NCBI GenBank assembly: GCA_028698975.1
Contig: JAQVVK010000027.1
Span: 1-16,353 of the forward strand
DNA: 16,353 nucleotides
From: Victivallaceae bacterium
Lineage (GTDB): Bacteria; Verrucomicrobiota; Lentisphaeria; Victivallales; Victivallaceae
Direction of reading: 5' to 3'
In this document: piece by piece, positions 1 to 8,398 of the stretch
Layout of the letters: each line of letters opens with the position of its first letter
Numbering within the stretch: the stretch's first letter is position 1
The notes under the pieces: model-generated
Seen by the model: the letters and a program-made list of their open reading frames with translations, nothing else
Database searches by the model: none
Told to the model about the DNA's origin: nothing
Made by a program: the position numbers and the translations under genes

Positions 1-1373
1 CGGTCGGTCGCGTCACGCGGCAGCGGCGGCAGGGTATCGACCCCGATACGCATGGCTCCGGCTTTGCGGCTCGAAGTCGCCGCGCCCTCTTTGAGCTGGG
101 CGATAACGTCGGCGAGCTGGTCGCCGCGGTAGATCGATATGATCGCCGGCGGTGCCTCGTTGGCTCCCAGACGGTGATCGTTTCCGGCTCCGGTGACGGT
201 GGCGCGCAGAATGTCGCTGTGAAGATCGACCGCCTCGATGATCGCGGTAAGCACGGTAAGGAAGATCGCATTTTGGTGCGGATCGTTACCCGGCTCCAGA
301 AGGTTCATGTTGCCGTACGAAATAGACCAGTTGTTGTGCTTGCCGGAACCGTTGACGCCGGCAAACGGTTTTTCGTGCAGCAAACAAACCATGCCGTGCC
401 GGTCGGACACTTCACGGAGTATCTCCATGACCAGCATGTTGTGATCGCAGGCCAGATTGAGTTCCTCAAAGATCGGAGCCAGCTCAAACTGGGCGGGCGC
501 GACTTCGTTGTGGCGGGTCTTGGCCGGAATACCCAGCTTCCAAAGCTCCTGCTCGACTTCGTTCATGAAGTTGAGCACCCGCATCTTGATCGAGCCGAAA
601 TAATGGTCTTCAAGCTGCTGGTGCTTCGGCGGCGGCGCGCCGAATACGGTGCGGCCGGTCTGCACCAGGTCGGGGCGTTGCAGATAGAAATTCTTGTCGA
701 TCAGAAAATATTCCTGCTCCGGCCCGAGCGTGATGGAAACTTTGGCTTCGGGCTTGCCGAAGCACTTCATCAGGCGTTTCACCGAGCTGGAGAGTGCCTG
801 CATCGAGCGCAGAAGCGGAGTCTTCTTGTCGAGGGCTTCCCCGGTGTAACTGCAAAACGCGGTCGGTATGCAGAGGGTCGCGCCGTTGGCGTGACGTTTG
901 ATGAACGCCGGGCTGGTCGGGTCCCACGCGGTATAGCCGCGGGCTTCAAAGGTGCAGCGCAGTCCGCCGGAGGGGAAACTTGAGGCATCGGGTTCGCTGA
1001 TTATGAGGTTCTTGCCGGAAAACATCGCCAGAGCCTTGCCGTTCTTGATCTCCAGAAAGGCGTCGTGTTTTTCGGCGGTGGTGCCGGTGAGAGGCAGAAA
1101 CCAATGGGTGAAATGAGTTGCGCCGCGCTCCATGGCCCAGTGCTTCATCGCATGGGCTACGTCGCCGGCGATCTCCGGATCGAGCGGGGCTCCGTTGTTA
1201 ATGGTGGCGAAAAGTTTTTCCGCCGTCGCCTTGGGCAAATACTCGCGCATGGCTTCCTGCCCGAACACGTCTTCGCCAAAGCCGTCAATGGTCGCCGGCC
1301 GAGCCGCTTCGGGAGCCGATTCGCGGAGAGCAGCCACTTCGCTTACCGCATTTGTCCGGTTGAAATTGCTCAT
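1..1373 (-). CDS. glnN: Glutamine synthetase type III, N-terminal part (runs off left edge)
   Basis: This gene would make glutamine from glutamate, ammonia and ATP in the cytoplasm, the first step of GS/GOGAT. Reading the minus strand from ATG at 1373-1371 gives 457 uninterrupted codons up to the window edge. Type III enzymes are usually about 700-730 residues, so roughly the C-terminal third lies outside. Visible motifs are typical of the GSIII family: GPEQEYF (217-223, active-site glutamates), RHNEVAPAQFE (287-297), GSGKHNNWS (342-350, the conserved glycine/ATP-site segment) and GAGNDHRLGANEAPP (395-409). The shorter GSI and GSII forms lack the long N-terminal region seen here. The start is supported by GGAGG nine bases upstream (about 1383-1387) and by the sigma-54 promoter about 38 bases further up. 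It is divergent from gltB and shares one control region with it. Nothing is broken in the visible part. Confidence 0.95.
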   Translation of the reverse strand, partial: MSNFNRTNAVSEVAALRESAPEAARPATIDGFGEDVFGQEAMREYLPKATAEKLFATINNGAPLDPEIAGDVAHAMKHWAMERGATHFTHWFLPLTGTTAEKHDAFLEIKNGKALAMFSGKNLIISEPDASSFPSGGLRCTFEARGYTAWDPTSPAFIKRHANGATLCIPTAFCSYTGEALDKKTPLLRSMQALSSSVKRLMKCFGKPEAKVSITLGPEQEYFLIDKNFYLQRPDLVQTGRTVFGAPPPKHQQLEDHYFGSIKMRVLNFMNEVEQELWKLGIPAKTRHNEVAPAQFELAPIFEELNLACDHNMLVMEILREVSDRHGMVCLLHEKPFAGVNGSGKHNNWSISYGNMNLLEPGNDPHQNAIFLTVLTAIIEAVDLHSDILRATVTGAGNDHRLGANEAPPAIISIYRGDQLADVIAQLKEGAATSSRKAGAMRIGVDTLPPLPRDATD

Positions 1374-1420
1374 GATCCAAATCCTCCGTGGTTGGGTTTC
1401 GTAGAACGTTACCCCGGTTT

Positions 1421-1438
1421 AAGCAAAATTCGTGCCAA
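1421..1438 (-). promoter_or_regulatory. Sigma-54 (-24/-12) promoter of glnN
   Basis: On the minus strand the sequence is TTGGCACGAATTTTGCTT. It matches the RpoN consensus TGGCACG-N4-TTGC at every conserved base, with the required 10 bases between the GG (-24, at 1436-1435) and the GC (-12, at 1424-1423). Transcription should start near 1411, leaving a leader of about 38 bases that contains the GGAGG ribosome site. Sigma-54 promoters need an AAA+ enhancer-binding protein, and such a gene is present at 9603-11147. Confidence 0.88.
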
Positions 1439-1479
1439 CTTGTTTCCGAACTCGGCAGCCGCGAAAACCTTGCTCATGG

Positions 1480-1497
1480 TTTTACAAAAATGTAAAA
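1480..1497. promoter_or_regulatory. Operator/enhancer dyad 1, TTTTAC-N6-GTAAAA
   Basis: This is a perfect inverted repeat with 6-bp arms and a 6-base A/T spacer. It has the size and form of a binding site for a dimeric helix-turn-helix protein. Its centre (1488.5) lies about 77 bp upstream of the predicted glnN start and about 107 bp upstream of the predicted gltB start, in the usual range for sigma-54 enhancers. The same dyad recurs at 1511-1528. The binding protein is not shown by the sequence; the operon's own NifA-like regulator is the obvious candidate. Confidence 0.8.
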
Positions 1498-1510
1498 TGC
1501 AATGAAATGC

Positions 1511-1528
1511 TTTTACGTTTTTGTAAAA
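1511..1528. promoter_or_regulatory. Operator/enhancer dyad 2, TTTTAC-N6-GTAAAA
   Basis: This is the second perfect copy of the dyad, with a different 6-base spacer (GTTTTT instead of AAAAAT), so the arms rather than the spacer are conserved. Its centre is 31 bp from dyad 1, close to three helical turns, which would place both bound dimers on the same DNA face. It lies about 76 bp upstream of the predicted gltB start. Dyads 1 and 2 together form a larger imperfect palindrome over 1480-1528, centred at about 1504. Confidence 0.8.
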
Positions 1529-1534
1529 CAACCC

Positions 1535-1558
1535 GCTGCTCCGCAGCTTGCTCAAGCT
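1535..1558. repeat. Two overlapping short palindromes upstream of the gltB promoter
   Basis: GCTGC-TCC-GCAGC (1535-1547) overlaps AGCTTG-CT-CAAGCT (1545-1558). They lie between dyad 2 and the -24 element of gltB and have no counterpart on the glnN side. They could be a binding site specific to the gltB direction, or chance. They are upstream of the predicted start, so they are not a leader hairpin. Confidence 0.35.
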
Positions 1559-1568
1559 CAAAACTGTC

Positions 1569-1587
1569 TTGGCATGTTATTTGCTTA
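1569..1587 (+). promoter_or_regulatory. Sigma-54 (-24/-12) promoter of the gltB operon
   Basis: TTGGCATGTTATTTGCTTA matches TGGCACG-N4-TTGC with one change (C to T within the -24 box) and the exact 10-base spacing between GG (1571-1572) and GC (1583-1584). The predicted start is near 1596, giving a leader of about 62 bases before ATG 1658. It is the divergent partner of the glnN promoter, and the two predicted starts are equidistant from the midpoint of the dyad pair. Confidence 0.85.
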
Positions 1588-1657
1588 ATATACACGACGA
1601 TGTTCTTTTTTACAATTGGAAAAATACGTACACCATATAAAATAAGGAGTTTTACAG

Positions 1658-4600
1658 ATGAAAAGGGAAGCAACGCGACAACCCAACCCGCTGCGGCGCA
1701 GACCCGACCGCGGGCTTTACAGTTTCGCCAACGAGCACGATGCCTGCGGCGTCGGATTGGTGGCCGACCTGAACAATGTACCCAGCCGGCGTATTGTCGA
1801 GATGGGCATGACCGTGCTGAAACGGCTGATGCATCGCGGCGCGGTCGGCTGCGACCCCAACACCGGCGATGGAGCCGGGCTGCTGCTGGCTATGCCGGAT
1901 GAATTCTTCCGGCACGAGCTTGGCCGTGCGCTTCCTCCTCGGGGGGAATATGGCGTGGCCATGCTGTTCGGCGGAGCCGCCCATGAGCAGGTCATCGAAA
2001 AAATCGTTTCCGACGAGGGCGCACGGGTGATCGCCTGGCGCGAAGTGCCGGTGGTGCCATCGGCCATCGGCGAAGCGGCCCGCCGTTCGCTGCCGCGTAT
2101 GAGACAGTTGTTTATAGACGGGCGCACGTATGGAGACGCCGCCGCGTTTGAGCGCAAACTTTATGTTATGCGGCGGCTGATCGAAAAGAGTGTGCCGGAG
2201 TGCTATGTTTGCAGCATGTCGTGCCGCAGCATCGTCTACAAGGGGCTGCTGCTGGCCACTCAGCTTGATCGCTTCTATACCGATCTCGACAACGATTTGT
2301 TCAAGTCGCCGCTGGCCTTGGTGCACCAGCGTTACAGCACCAACACTTTCCCGACTTGGAGTCTGGCTCATCCGTTTCGCTATCTTGCCCACAACGGCGA
2401 GATCAACACGCTGCGCGGCAACCTCAACCATCTGCGCGGGCGCGAACCGTATCTGGCCAGCGAACTTTTTGGCGATGACATCAAGAAAATTCTCCCGATC
2501 ATCGGCGAAGGCCAGAGCGACTCGGCTTCGCTCGACAACATCTTTGAACTCTTGGTCGCCTCCGGTCGCGGTCTGGCGCATGCCATGCTTATGCTGATGC
2601 CGCAGGCATGGGGCAAAAACTATTATCTCGGCCGGGATGTGCGGGGGTTCTTTGAATATCACTCCGCCCTCATGGAGCCGTGGGACGGCCCCGCCGCCGT
2701 GGCGTTCAGCGACGGTGTAAACGCCGGTGCCATGCTCGACCGCAACGGATTGCGGCCGGCGCGCTATTCTCTGTGCGACGACGGGTTGTTTGTGCTCGCC
2801 TCGGAAACCGGAGTGCTTGACCTCGAACCGGCTTCGGTGGTGCGCAAAGGCAGACTGCGCCCCGGCGAAATGATCTATCTCGATCTGGAAAACAACCGTC
2901 TTATAAACGACGCGGAAATCAAAAATCATGTCGCCCGCCGCCGCCCCTACCGGCGTTGGGTCGAGGAAAACAAAATATCCGTGCACGGTCTTTTCAGCGA
3001 AATAACCCCGTCGGAAATCTCCGACGATCTGCTGCCGCTCCAGCGGCTTTTTGGCTACACTCGCGAGGATCTTGAGATCATTATCAAGCCGATGGCCGCC
3101 AATGGCGCCGAACCGATCGGTTCGATGGGCAACGACGCCGCGCTGGCGGTGCTTTCGGATCGCCCGCAGCTTCTGTTTAACTACTTCAAACAGTTGTTTG
3201 CCCAGGTGACCAATCCGCCGATCGACCCTATCCGCGAGGAGCTGGTCATGAGTTTGCTCACCTACATCGGCAATCAGGGCAATATTTTAGCGGAAACGCC
3301 GCGCCATGCGAGGCTTATCAAACTTCCGCGCCCGGTGCTCACCGACGACGAACTGTCCCGGTTGGAACGGGTCGGCGTGGATGGGTTCGCCTCCAAACGT
3401 CTGGCGATCGGTTTCCCCGCCGGCGGCGGCGGGGCGGTGCTGAAACTCGCGCTGGAGAAACTTGCCTCCGACGCCGTTGACGCGGTGCGTTCGGGCAGCC
3501 GCATCATCGTGCTGTCCGACCGCGGGCTGGATAAACACTTGACCCCGATACCGTCGCTTTTGGCGGCGGCGGCGGTCAACCGTGCGCTGGCCGGTACCGG
3601 GTTGCGGCCGGAAACCGGATTGATCGTACAGTCGGGCGAAGTCCGTGAAATCATGCACTTTGCGTTATTGATCGGATTCGGGGTGACGGCGGTCAACCCC
3701 TATCTCGCGCTTGAAACCGTCAGCGAAATGTCGCGTTCGGGTATAATCCCGGCCGACCCGGTCACCGCTTGCGGCAACTATATCAAGGCGGTTGACAAGG
3801 GATTGCTCAAAGTAATGTCCAAAATGGGAATTTCGACGCTTCGCAGTTACCGCTCCGGTCAAAATTTCGAGGCGGTCGGCCTCAATCATGACGTGGTCAA
3901 CGCCTATTTTACCGGCGTGGCCAGCCGTATTGAGGGCATTGGCCTTGACGAGATCGCGGCGGAGGCCGCCGCCCGTCGCGATGCCGCCAACGCACAGCGT
4001 TTTGGACGCGGAGAAAAACTTCTGCCGGACGGCGGACAGTACAAATTTCGTCAGACCGGCGAAAACCACCTGTGGACTCCGGCGAGTATCGCCGCATTCC
4101 GCGAGGCGGTACGCAATAACGATCCGGCGAAATTTCAGGAGTATTCGCGCCTTATCGACGATCAGGCCGATCATCTCTGCACGCTGCGCGGTTTGTTTGA
4201 GTTCGCCAAAGTCGCCCCGGTGCCGCTTGACGAGGTCGAGAGTGTCGATGAAATCGTCAAACACTTCGTTTCCGGCGCAATGTCGCTTGGTTCGTTGAGT
4301 CCCGAAGCCCATGAGGCTATTGCGATTGCCATGAACCGTCTCGGCGGCATGAGCAACTGCGGCGAGGGCGGCGAAGACTCCGCCCGCTACATCGCCGGAC
4401 CCAACGGTGAAAACCGGATCAGTGCGATCAAACAGATCGCCAGCGGACGCTTTGGCGTGACCATTGACTATCTGCGTCATGCCAAAGATTTGCAGATAAA
4501 AATGGCGCAAGGTGCAAAACCGGGCGAGGGCGGTCAGCTGCCCGGCCATAAAGTCGATAAATTCATCGCCCGCATACGTCACTCGATGCCGGACGTCACG

Positions 4601-6166
4601 CTGATCTCTCCGCCGCCGCACCACGACATTTATTCGATCGAGGATCTGGCGCAGTTGATCTACGATCTGCGCAACGCCAATCCGGCGGCGCGGGTGTCGG
4701 TGAAACTGGTTTCCGAAGTCGGTGTCGGCACGGTGGCGGCCGGTGTGGCCAAAGCCCATGCCGATGTGGTGCTGGTCAGCGGCCATGACGGCGGTACCGG
4801 AGCTTCGCCGCTTACGAGCATCAAACATGCCGGTCTGCCGTGGGAACTCGGTTTGGCCGAGGCTCAACAGACGCTGGTGCTCAACAATCTGCGTTCGCGG
4901 GTGAAACTTCAGGTCGATGGCCAGCTGAAAACCGCCCGCGACGTGGTGATCGGGGCCTTGCTTGGCGCGGAGGAGTTCGGCTTTGCCACCACCGTGCTGG
5001 TATGCCTCGGCTGCGTAATGATGCGCAAGTGTCACGAAAACAGCTGCCCGGTCGGTGTCGCGACGCAAGACCCGGAGCTGCGCAAACGCTTTGCCGGCAA
5101 ACCGGAATATATCGAGAACTTTTTGCGGCTGCTGGCCGCCGACGTGCGTGTCGAACTGGCTGCCCTCGGTCTGCGTTCGCTGCGCGAGGCGGTGGGGCGC
5201 GCCGATTTGCTGCGCGTCAACCGGGCGATAGAGTTCTTCAAGGCGCAGCATCTTGACTTCACCAAAATGCTTACGCCGGTGTGCGACGGCGAAGTCCGGT
5301 TCGACGCGGCGCACCACCGTGAGGAGTTGCACAACTACGACCGGGCCGAACTTCTGCCCGAACTCATGCCGCATGTGATGGATGGCACTCCGGTCGCCAT
5401 TGAGCGCAAGATCTCCAACGTCAACCGTACCGTCGGCACCGAGCTTTCCGGCGAAGTTGTGACCCGTCACGGCGCGGCCGGTTTGCCCGGCGGCACGCTG
5501 CACGTTGATTTCTACGGTTGCGCGGGGCAGAGTTTCGGCGCGTTCCTCGCACCCGGCGTGGAGTTTGTGCTTTCCGGCGAAGCCAACGACTTTGTCGGCA
5601 AAGGGTTGTCGGGCGGACGCATTATCATCAAGCCCGACCCGCAGAGCACGTTTGCTCCGCATGAAAATGTGATCGCCGGCAACGTCATTGGTTACGGCGG
5701 CACTTCCGGTGAAATTTTTATCAACGGCCAGGCCGGTGAACGCTTCGCCATCCGCAACAGCGGTATGACGCTGGTGGTCGAGGGCGTGGGCGACCACGGC
5801 TGCGAATACATGACCGGCGGGCGGGTCGCCGTCCTCGGTCCTTGCGGAGTGAATTTCGCGGCGGGCATGACCGGCGGTCTGGCCTATGTCTACGACGAAA
5901 CCGGTGATTTCGACCTGCACTGCAACGTCGGCACCGTGGATTTGGAGTCGGTGCCGCAAGGCTCCGACGACGAGGCAGAACTTCTGGTGCTTTTGCGGCT
6001 TCACCGCGATCACACCGGCAGCCCCCGCGCCGCCGCCCTGCTGGATGATTGGGAAAACGCCCGGCCCCGGTTCGTCAAGGTGTTCCCGGTCGAATACCGG
6101 CAGGCGTTGGGGCGCATGGCCAGTGAAGACGCCGCCGCGGTTGACCGCCGCCGGGAAATGAATTGA
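1658..6166 (+). CDS. gltB: Glutamate synthase (GOGAT), large subunit
   Basis: The large subunit hydrolyses glutamine at one site, channels the ammonia and adds it to 2-oxoglutarate on FMN, giving two glutamates; it works with GltD. The 1502 residues match the usual bacterial alpha-subunit size of about 1480-1520. Cys30 (in HDACGVGLVAD) is the expected amidotransferase nucleophile, so residues 1-29 are probably a propeptide removed in maturation. By family layout the amidotransferase domain covers about 30-450, the central domain to about 800, the FMN/synthase domain to about 1210, and the C-terminal GXGXG beta-helix the rest (GEANDFVGKGLSGG lies there). Cys1119, Cys1125 and Cys1130 (CX5CX4C) bind the 3Fe-4S cluster. 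AAGGAG at 1644-1649, eight bases before the ATG, supports the start. It is the first gene of the sigma-54 operon, 18 bases before gltD. Confidence 0.98.
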   Translation: MKREATRQPNPLRRRPDRGLYSFANEHDACGVGLVADLNNVPSRRIVEMGMTVLKRLMHRGAVGCDPNTGDGAGLLLAMPDEFFRHELGRALPPRGEYGVAMLFGGAAHEQVIEKIVSDEGARVIAWREVPVVPSAIGEAARRSLPRMRQLFIDGRTYGDAAAFERKLYVMRRLIEKSVPECYVCSMSCRSIVYKGLLLATQLDRFYTDLDNDLFKSPLALVHQRYSTNTFPTWSLAHPFRYLAHNGEINTLRGNLNHLRGREPYLASELFGDDIKKILPIIGEGQSDSASLDNIFELLVASGRGLAHAMLMLMPQAWGKNYYLGRDVRGFFEYHSALMEPWDGPAAVAFSDGVNAGAMLDRNGLRPARYSLCDDGLFVLASETGVLDLEPASVVRKGRLRPGEMIYLDLENNRLINDAEIKNHVARRRPYRRWVEENKISVHGLFSEITPSEISDDLLPLQRLFGYTREDLEIIIKPMAANGAEPIGSMGNDAALAVLSDRPQLLFNYFKQLFAQVTNPPIDPIREELVMSLLTYIGNQGNILAETPRHARLIKLPRPVLTDDELSRLERVGVDGFASKRLAIGFPAGGGGAVLKLALEKLASDAVDAVRSGSRIIVLSDRGLDKHLTPIPSLLAAAAVNRALAGTGLRPETGLIVQSGEVREIMHFALLIGFGVTAVNPYLALETVSEMSRSGIIPADPVTACGNYIKAVDKGLLKVMSKMGISTLRSYRSGQNFEAVGLNHDVVNAYFTGVASRIEGIGLDEIAAEAAARRDAANAQRFGRGEKLLPDGGQYKFRQTGENHLWTPASIAAFREAVRNNDPAKFQEYSRLIDDQADHLCTLRGLFEFAKVAPVPLDEVESVDEIVKHFVSGAMSLGSLSPEAHEAIAIAMNRLGGMSNCGEGGEDSARYIAGPNGENRISAIKQIASGRFGVTIDYLRHAKDLQIKMAQGAKPGEGGQLPGHKVDKFIARIRHSMPDVTLISPPPHHDIYSIEDLAQLIYDLRNANPAARVSVKLVSEVGVGTVAAGVAKAHADVVLVSGHDGGTGASPLTSIKHAGLPWELGLAEAQQTLVLNNLRSRVKLQVDGQLKTARDVVIGALLGAEEFGFATTVLVCLGCVMMRKCHENSCPVGVATQDPELRKRFAGKPEYIENFLRLLAADVRVELAALGLRSLREAVGRADLLRVNRAIEFFKAQHLDFTKMLTPVCDGEVRFDAAHHREELHNYDRAELLPELMPHVMDGTPVAIERKISNVNRTVGTELSGEVVTRHGAAGLPGGTLHVDFYGCAGQSFGAFLAPGVEFVLSGEANDFVGKGLSGGRIIIKPDPQSTFAPHENVIAGNVIGYGGTSGEIFINGQAGERFAIRNSGMTLVVEGVGDHGCEYMTGGRVAVLGPCGVNFAAGMTGGLAYVYDETGDFDLHCNVGTVDLESVPQGSDDEAELLVLLRLHRDHTGSPRAAALLDDWENARPRFVKVFPVEYRQALGRMASEDAAAVDRRREMN

Positions 6167-6184
6167 TGCAAAGGAGAAATTATC

Positions 6185-7570
6185 ATGGATAGAATACAAG
6201 ATATTTACCGGCCGGTCGAGCAACGCTGCTGTGACTTCAAGGAAGTGGAACGCGAGCTTTCTTTTGCCGAACTCGGCGAACAAGCCCGACGCTGTATGGA
6301 TTGCGGTATCCCGTTTTGTCACGGTAACGGCTGCCCGCTCCAAAATGTGATCCCGGAAATCAATACCGCTGTGGCGCGCGGCGAGTGGAAGCTGGCGTGG
6401 GAAATCCTTTCCTCGACCAGCAGCTTTCCGGAATTCACCAGCCGGGTCTGCCCCGCGCTCTGCGAAGGCTCCTGCACCGGCGGTCTGCATGGACAGCCGG
6501 TGATGGTGCGCCAGCTCGAAAAAGCCGTGGTGGATACCGCTTTCCGCAATGGTTATGTGCAGGCGGCCAAGCCGGTGCGCAACGGGTTGACGGTGGCGGT
6601 GGTCGGTTCCGGTCCGGCCGGTCTGGCGTTGGCCGACGATCTCAACCGGTACGGGTTCGACGTGACGGTTTACGAAGCCCATCATCGTCCCGGCGGGTTG
6701 TTGCGCTACGGCATTCCCGATTTCAAGCTGGCCAAGTCCGCGATTGACCGCCGGGTGAAACTTATGGAGGAGGCCGGGGTGCGTTTTGTTTGCGACACCC
6801 GGGTCGGGCACGATGTTTCGGCCAGCTATATCGCCGGTCGCGTCGATGCTCTGGCTCTGGCGTTTGGCACGCCCGAAGCGCGCAATTTGCCGCTGCCGGG
6901 GCGCGAACTTGGCGGCGTAAACTTTGCTCTCGAATTCTTACAGGGGCAAAACCGGGTCAATGCCGGAGAACTCTCCGCCACTCCGGTTTCGGCCGCCGGC
7001 AAACATGTGGTGGTCATCGGCGGCGGCGATACCGGAAGTGACTGCGTCGGTACGGCGATCCGCCAGCATGCCGCAACCATTCTCCAGCTCGAAATCATGC
7101 CGAAACCGCCGGTGGAGCGGTCGGAATCGACCCCGTGGCCGCTCTGGCCGTATATGCTTCGCACCAGTTCCAGTCACCGGGAGGGGGGCGAACGCCGTTG
7201 GAATGTTTCGACCAAACGCTTCATCGGGCAGGGCGGCCGGGTGTGCGGCGTCGAAGTCTGCGACGTGGAGTGGACGCTCTCTCCGGAGGGCAAGCCGCTG
7301 AAATTCACCGAAGTACCCGGTTCCACCCGGGTCATCGATACCGAACTTGTGCTGCTTGCCATGGGGTTTACCGGTGTTGACCCGGCCGGATTGGCCGCCG
7401 ATCTGGGGTTGGCGGTCGATCAACGCCGCCGTCTTGCGTCAGATCCGGCTCGCCGCATCTATGTTTGCGGCGACACCGCCAACGGCGCGTCACTGGTGGT
7501 GCGCGCCATTGCCGACGGCAAGAAAACGGCGCGACGCATTTATGAAGATCTGACGGGAGGCGCAAAATGA
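6185..7570 (+). CDS. gltD: Glutamate synthase, NADPH-dependent small subunit
   Basis: The small subunit oxidises NAD(P)H on FAD and passes electrons through iron-sulfur clusters to GltB. The 461 residues are slightly shorter than the usual 470-490. N-terminal cysteines C37, C40, C45, C50 and then C89, C93, C97 are the two low-potential 4Fe-4S ligand groups of the family. GSGPAG (141-146) is the FAD Rossmann motif and GGGDTG (279-284) the NADPH Rossmann motif. The C-terminal VYVCGDTANGASLVV-like segment (here IYVCGDTANGASLVV) closes the FAD site. AAGGAG lies just upstream of ATG 6185. Its stop overlaps the dapF start as ATGA at 7567-7570, so translation of the two is probably coupled. Confidence 0.97.
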   Translation: MDRIQDIYRPVEQRCCDFKEVERELSFAELGEQARRCMDCGIPFCHGNGCPLQNVIPEINTAVARGEWKLAWEILSSTSSFPEFTSRVCPALCEGSCTGGLHGQPVMVRQLEKAVVDTAFRNGYVQAAKPVRNGLTVAVVGSGPAGLALADDLNRYGFDVTVYEAHHRPGGLLRYGIPDFKLAKSAIDRRVKLMEEAGVRFVCDTRVGHDVSASYIAGRVDALALAFGTPEARNLPLPGRELGGVNFALEFLQGQNRVNAGELSATPVSAAGKHVVVIGGGDTGSDCVGTAIRQHAATILQLEIMPKPPVERSESTPWPLWPYMLRTSSSHREGGERRWNVSTKRFIGQGGRVCGVEVCDVEWTLSPEGKPLKFTEVPGSTRVIDTELVLLAMGFTGVDPAGLAADLGLAVDQRRRLASDPARRIYVCGDTANGASLVVRAIADGKKTARRIYEDLTGGAK

Positions 7571-8397
7571 AATTCTCAAAATGGCAGGGATTGGGCAACG
7601 ATTTTATTATCGTTGAACCGGCATCCGCTCCCGGGTTTGACTTCAAGGCGGCGTCGCGCCACCTTTGCGACCGGCATTTCGGTATCGGAGCCGACGGGGT
7701 GGTGACGGTGCGCAAACTTGAGACCGGCGGGTTTGAAATGCGTATCTACAACGCCGACGGCACCGAGCCTGAGATGTGCGGCAACGCCACGCGCTGCGTG
7801 GGGTTGTATATACATCGCCGCAAACTGGCTCCCGGCAACAGCTTCGAACTGCATACCCTGGCCGGTACGGTGCGCCCGTGCGTACTCGAAAACCAGTCGG
7901 TGCGGGTCGATATGGGGTTGCCTCGTTTGCTTCGCAAGGATATCCCGGTAAGCGGCGTGCCGGATTCTCCGGCGCAAGGGGTTAAGTTGGAAGTCCCCGG
8001 GCGCGCCCTTGACGGGGTTTGCGTTTCCATGGGCAACCCGCACTGCGTGATTTTTGTACCCGACATCAAGTCGATCGAGTTGGAAAAGTGGGGACGCGCC
8101 ATCGAAACCGATCCGCAATTCCCGGCCGGGACCAACGTCGAATTTGTCGAAGTCATCAGCCCCCAACTGGTGCGTATGCGGGTGTGGGAGCGCGGTTGCG
8201 GGGTCACGCTGGCCTGCGGCACCGGGAGTTGCGCGACCGGGGTGGCCGGTTTTATCACCGGACGAACCTCACGCCATGTCAGCGTTTTGCTCGACGGCGG
8301 TGAACTTGAGATCGAGTACTCGGAGACCGACGGGCGGGTTTACATGACCGGCCCGGCTCAGGAAGTCTTTAATGGCGAATATATAGGAAAATTCTGA
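7567..8397 (+). CDS. dapF: Diaminopimelate epimerase
   Basis: This cofactor-free epimerase converts LL-diaminopimelate to meso-diaminopimelate, the last shared step toward lysine and peptidoglycan cross-links. The 276 residues are normal for DapF. Both catalytic cysteines are present in their family contexts: C71 in PEMCGNATRC and C217 in LACGTGSC. GNDF (10-13) and the ADGTEPE loop near 63-69 are also typical. Start ATG 7567 overlaps the gltD stop, with GGGAGG a few bases upstream inside gltD. One base separates its stop from dapL, which makes its LL-DAP substrate, so the two enzymes act in sequence. Confidence 0.97.
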   Translation: MKFSKWQGLGNDFIIVEPASAPGFDFKAASRHLCDRHFGIGADGVVTVRKLETGGFEMRIYNADGTEPEMCGNATRCVGLYIHRRKLAPGNSFELHTLAGTVRPCVLENQSVRVDMGLPRLLRKDIPVSGVPDSPAQGVKLEVPGRALDGVCVSMGNPHCVIFVPDIKSIELEKWGRAIETDPQFPAGTNVEFVEVISPQLVRMRVWERGCGVTLACGTGSCATGVAGFITGRTSRHVSVLLDGGELEIEYSETDGRVYMTGPAQEVFNGEYIGKF

Positions 8398-8398
8398 A

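Noticed and set aside
174..983. A 269-codon open frame on the plus strand at the left end
   Set aside because: It is antisense to the glnN coding sequence, whose minus-strand translation contains all the GSIII motifs.
1600..1902. ATG at 1600 in the gltB leader opening a frame that overlaps the gltB start
   Set aside because: It lies about four bases from the predicted transcript start, so no ribosome site is possible, and the encoded sequence is gltB read out of frame.
1652..2986. A 444-codon open frame on the minus strand opposite the gltB N-terminus
   Set aside because: It is antisense to the conserved amidotransferase domain, its composition is low-complexity in His/Arg/Ala, and it has no recognisable motif; it is a shadow frame.
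3665..6811. A 1048-codon open frame on the minus strand opposite gltB and the start of gltD
   Set aside because: It lies wholly antisense to two unmistakable enzymes, its translation resembles no family I know, and GC-rich codon use of gltB easily leaves the opposite strand free of stops.
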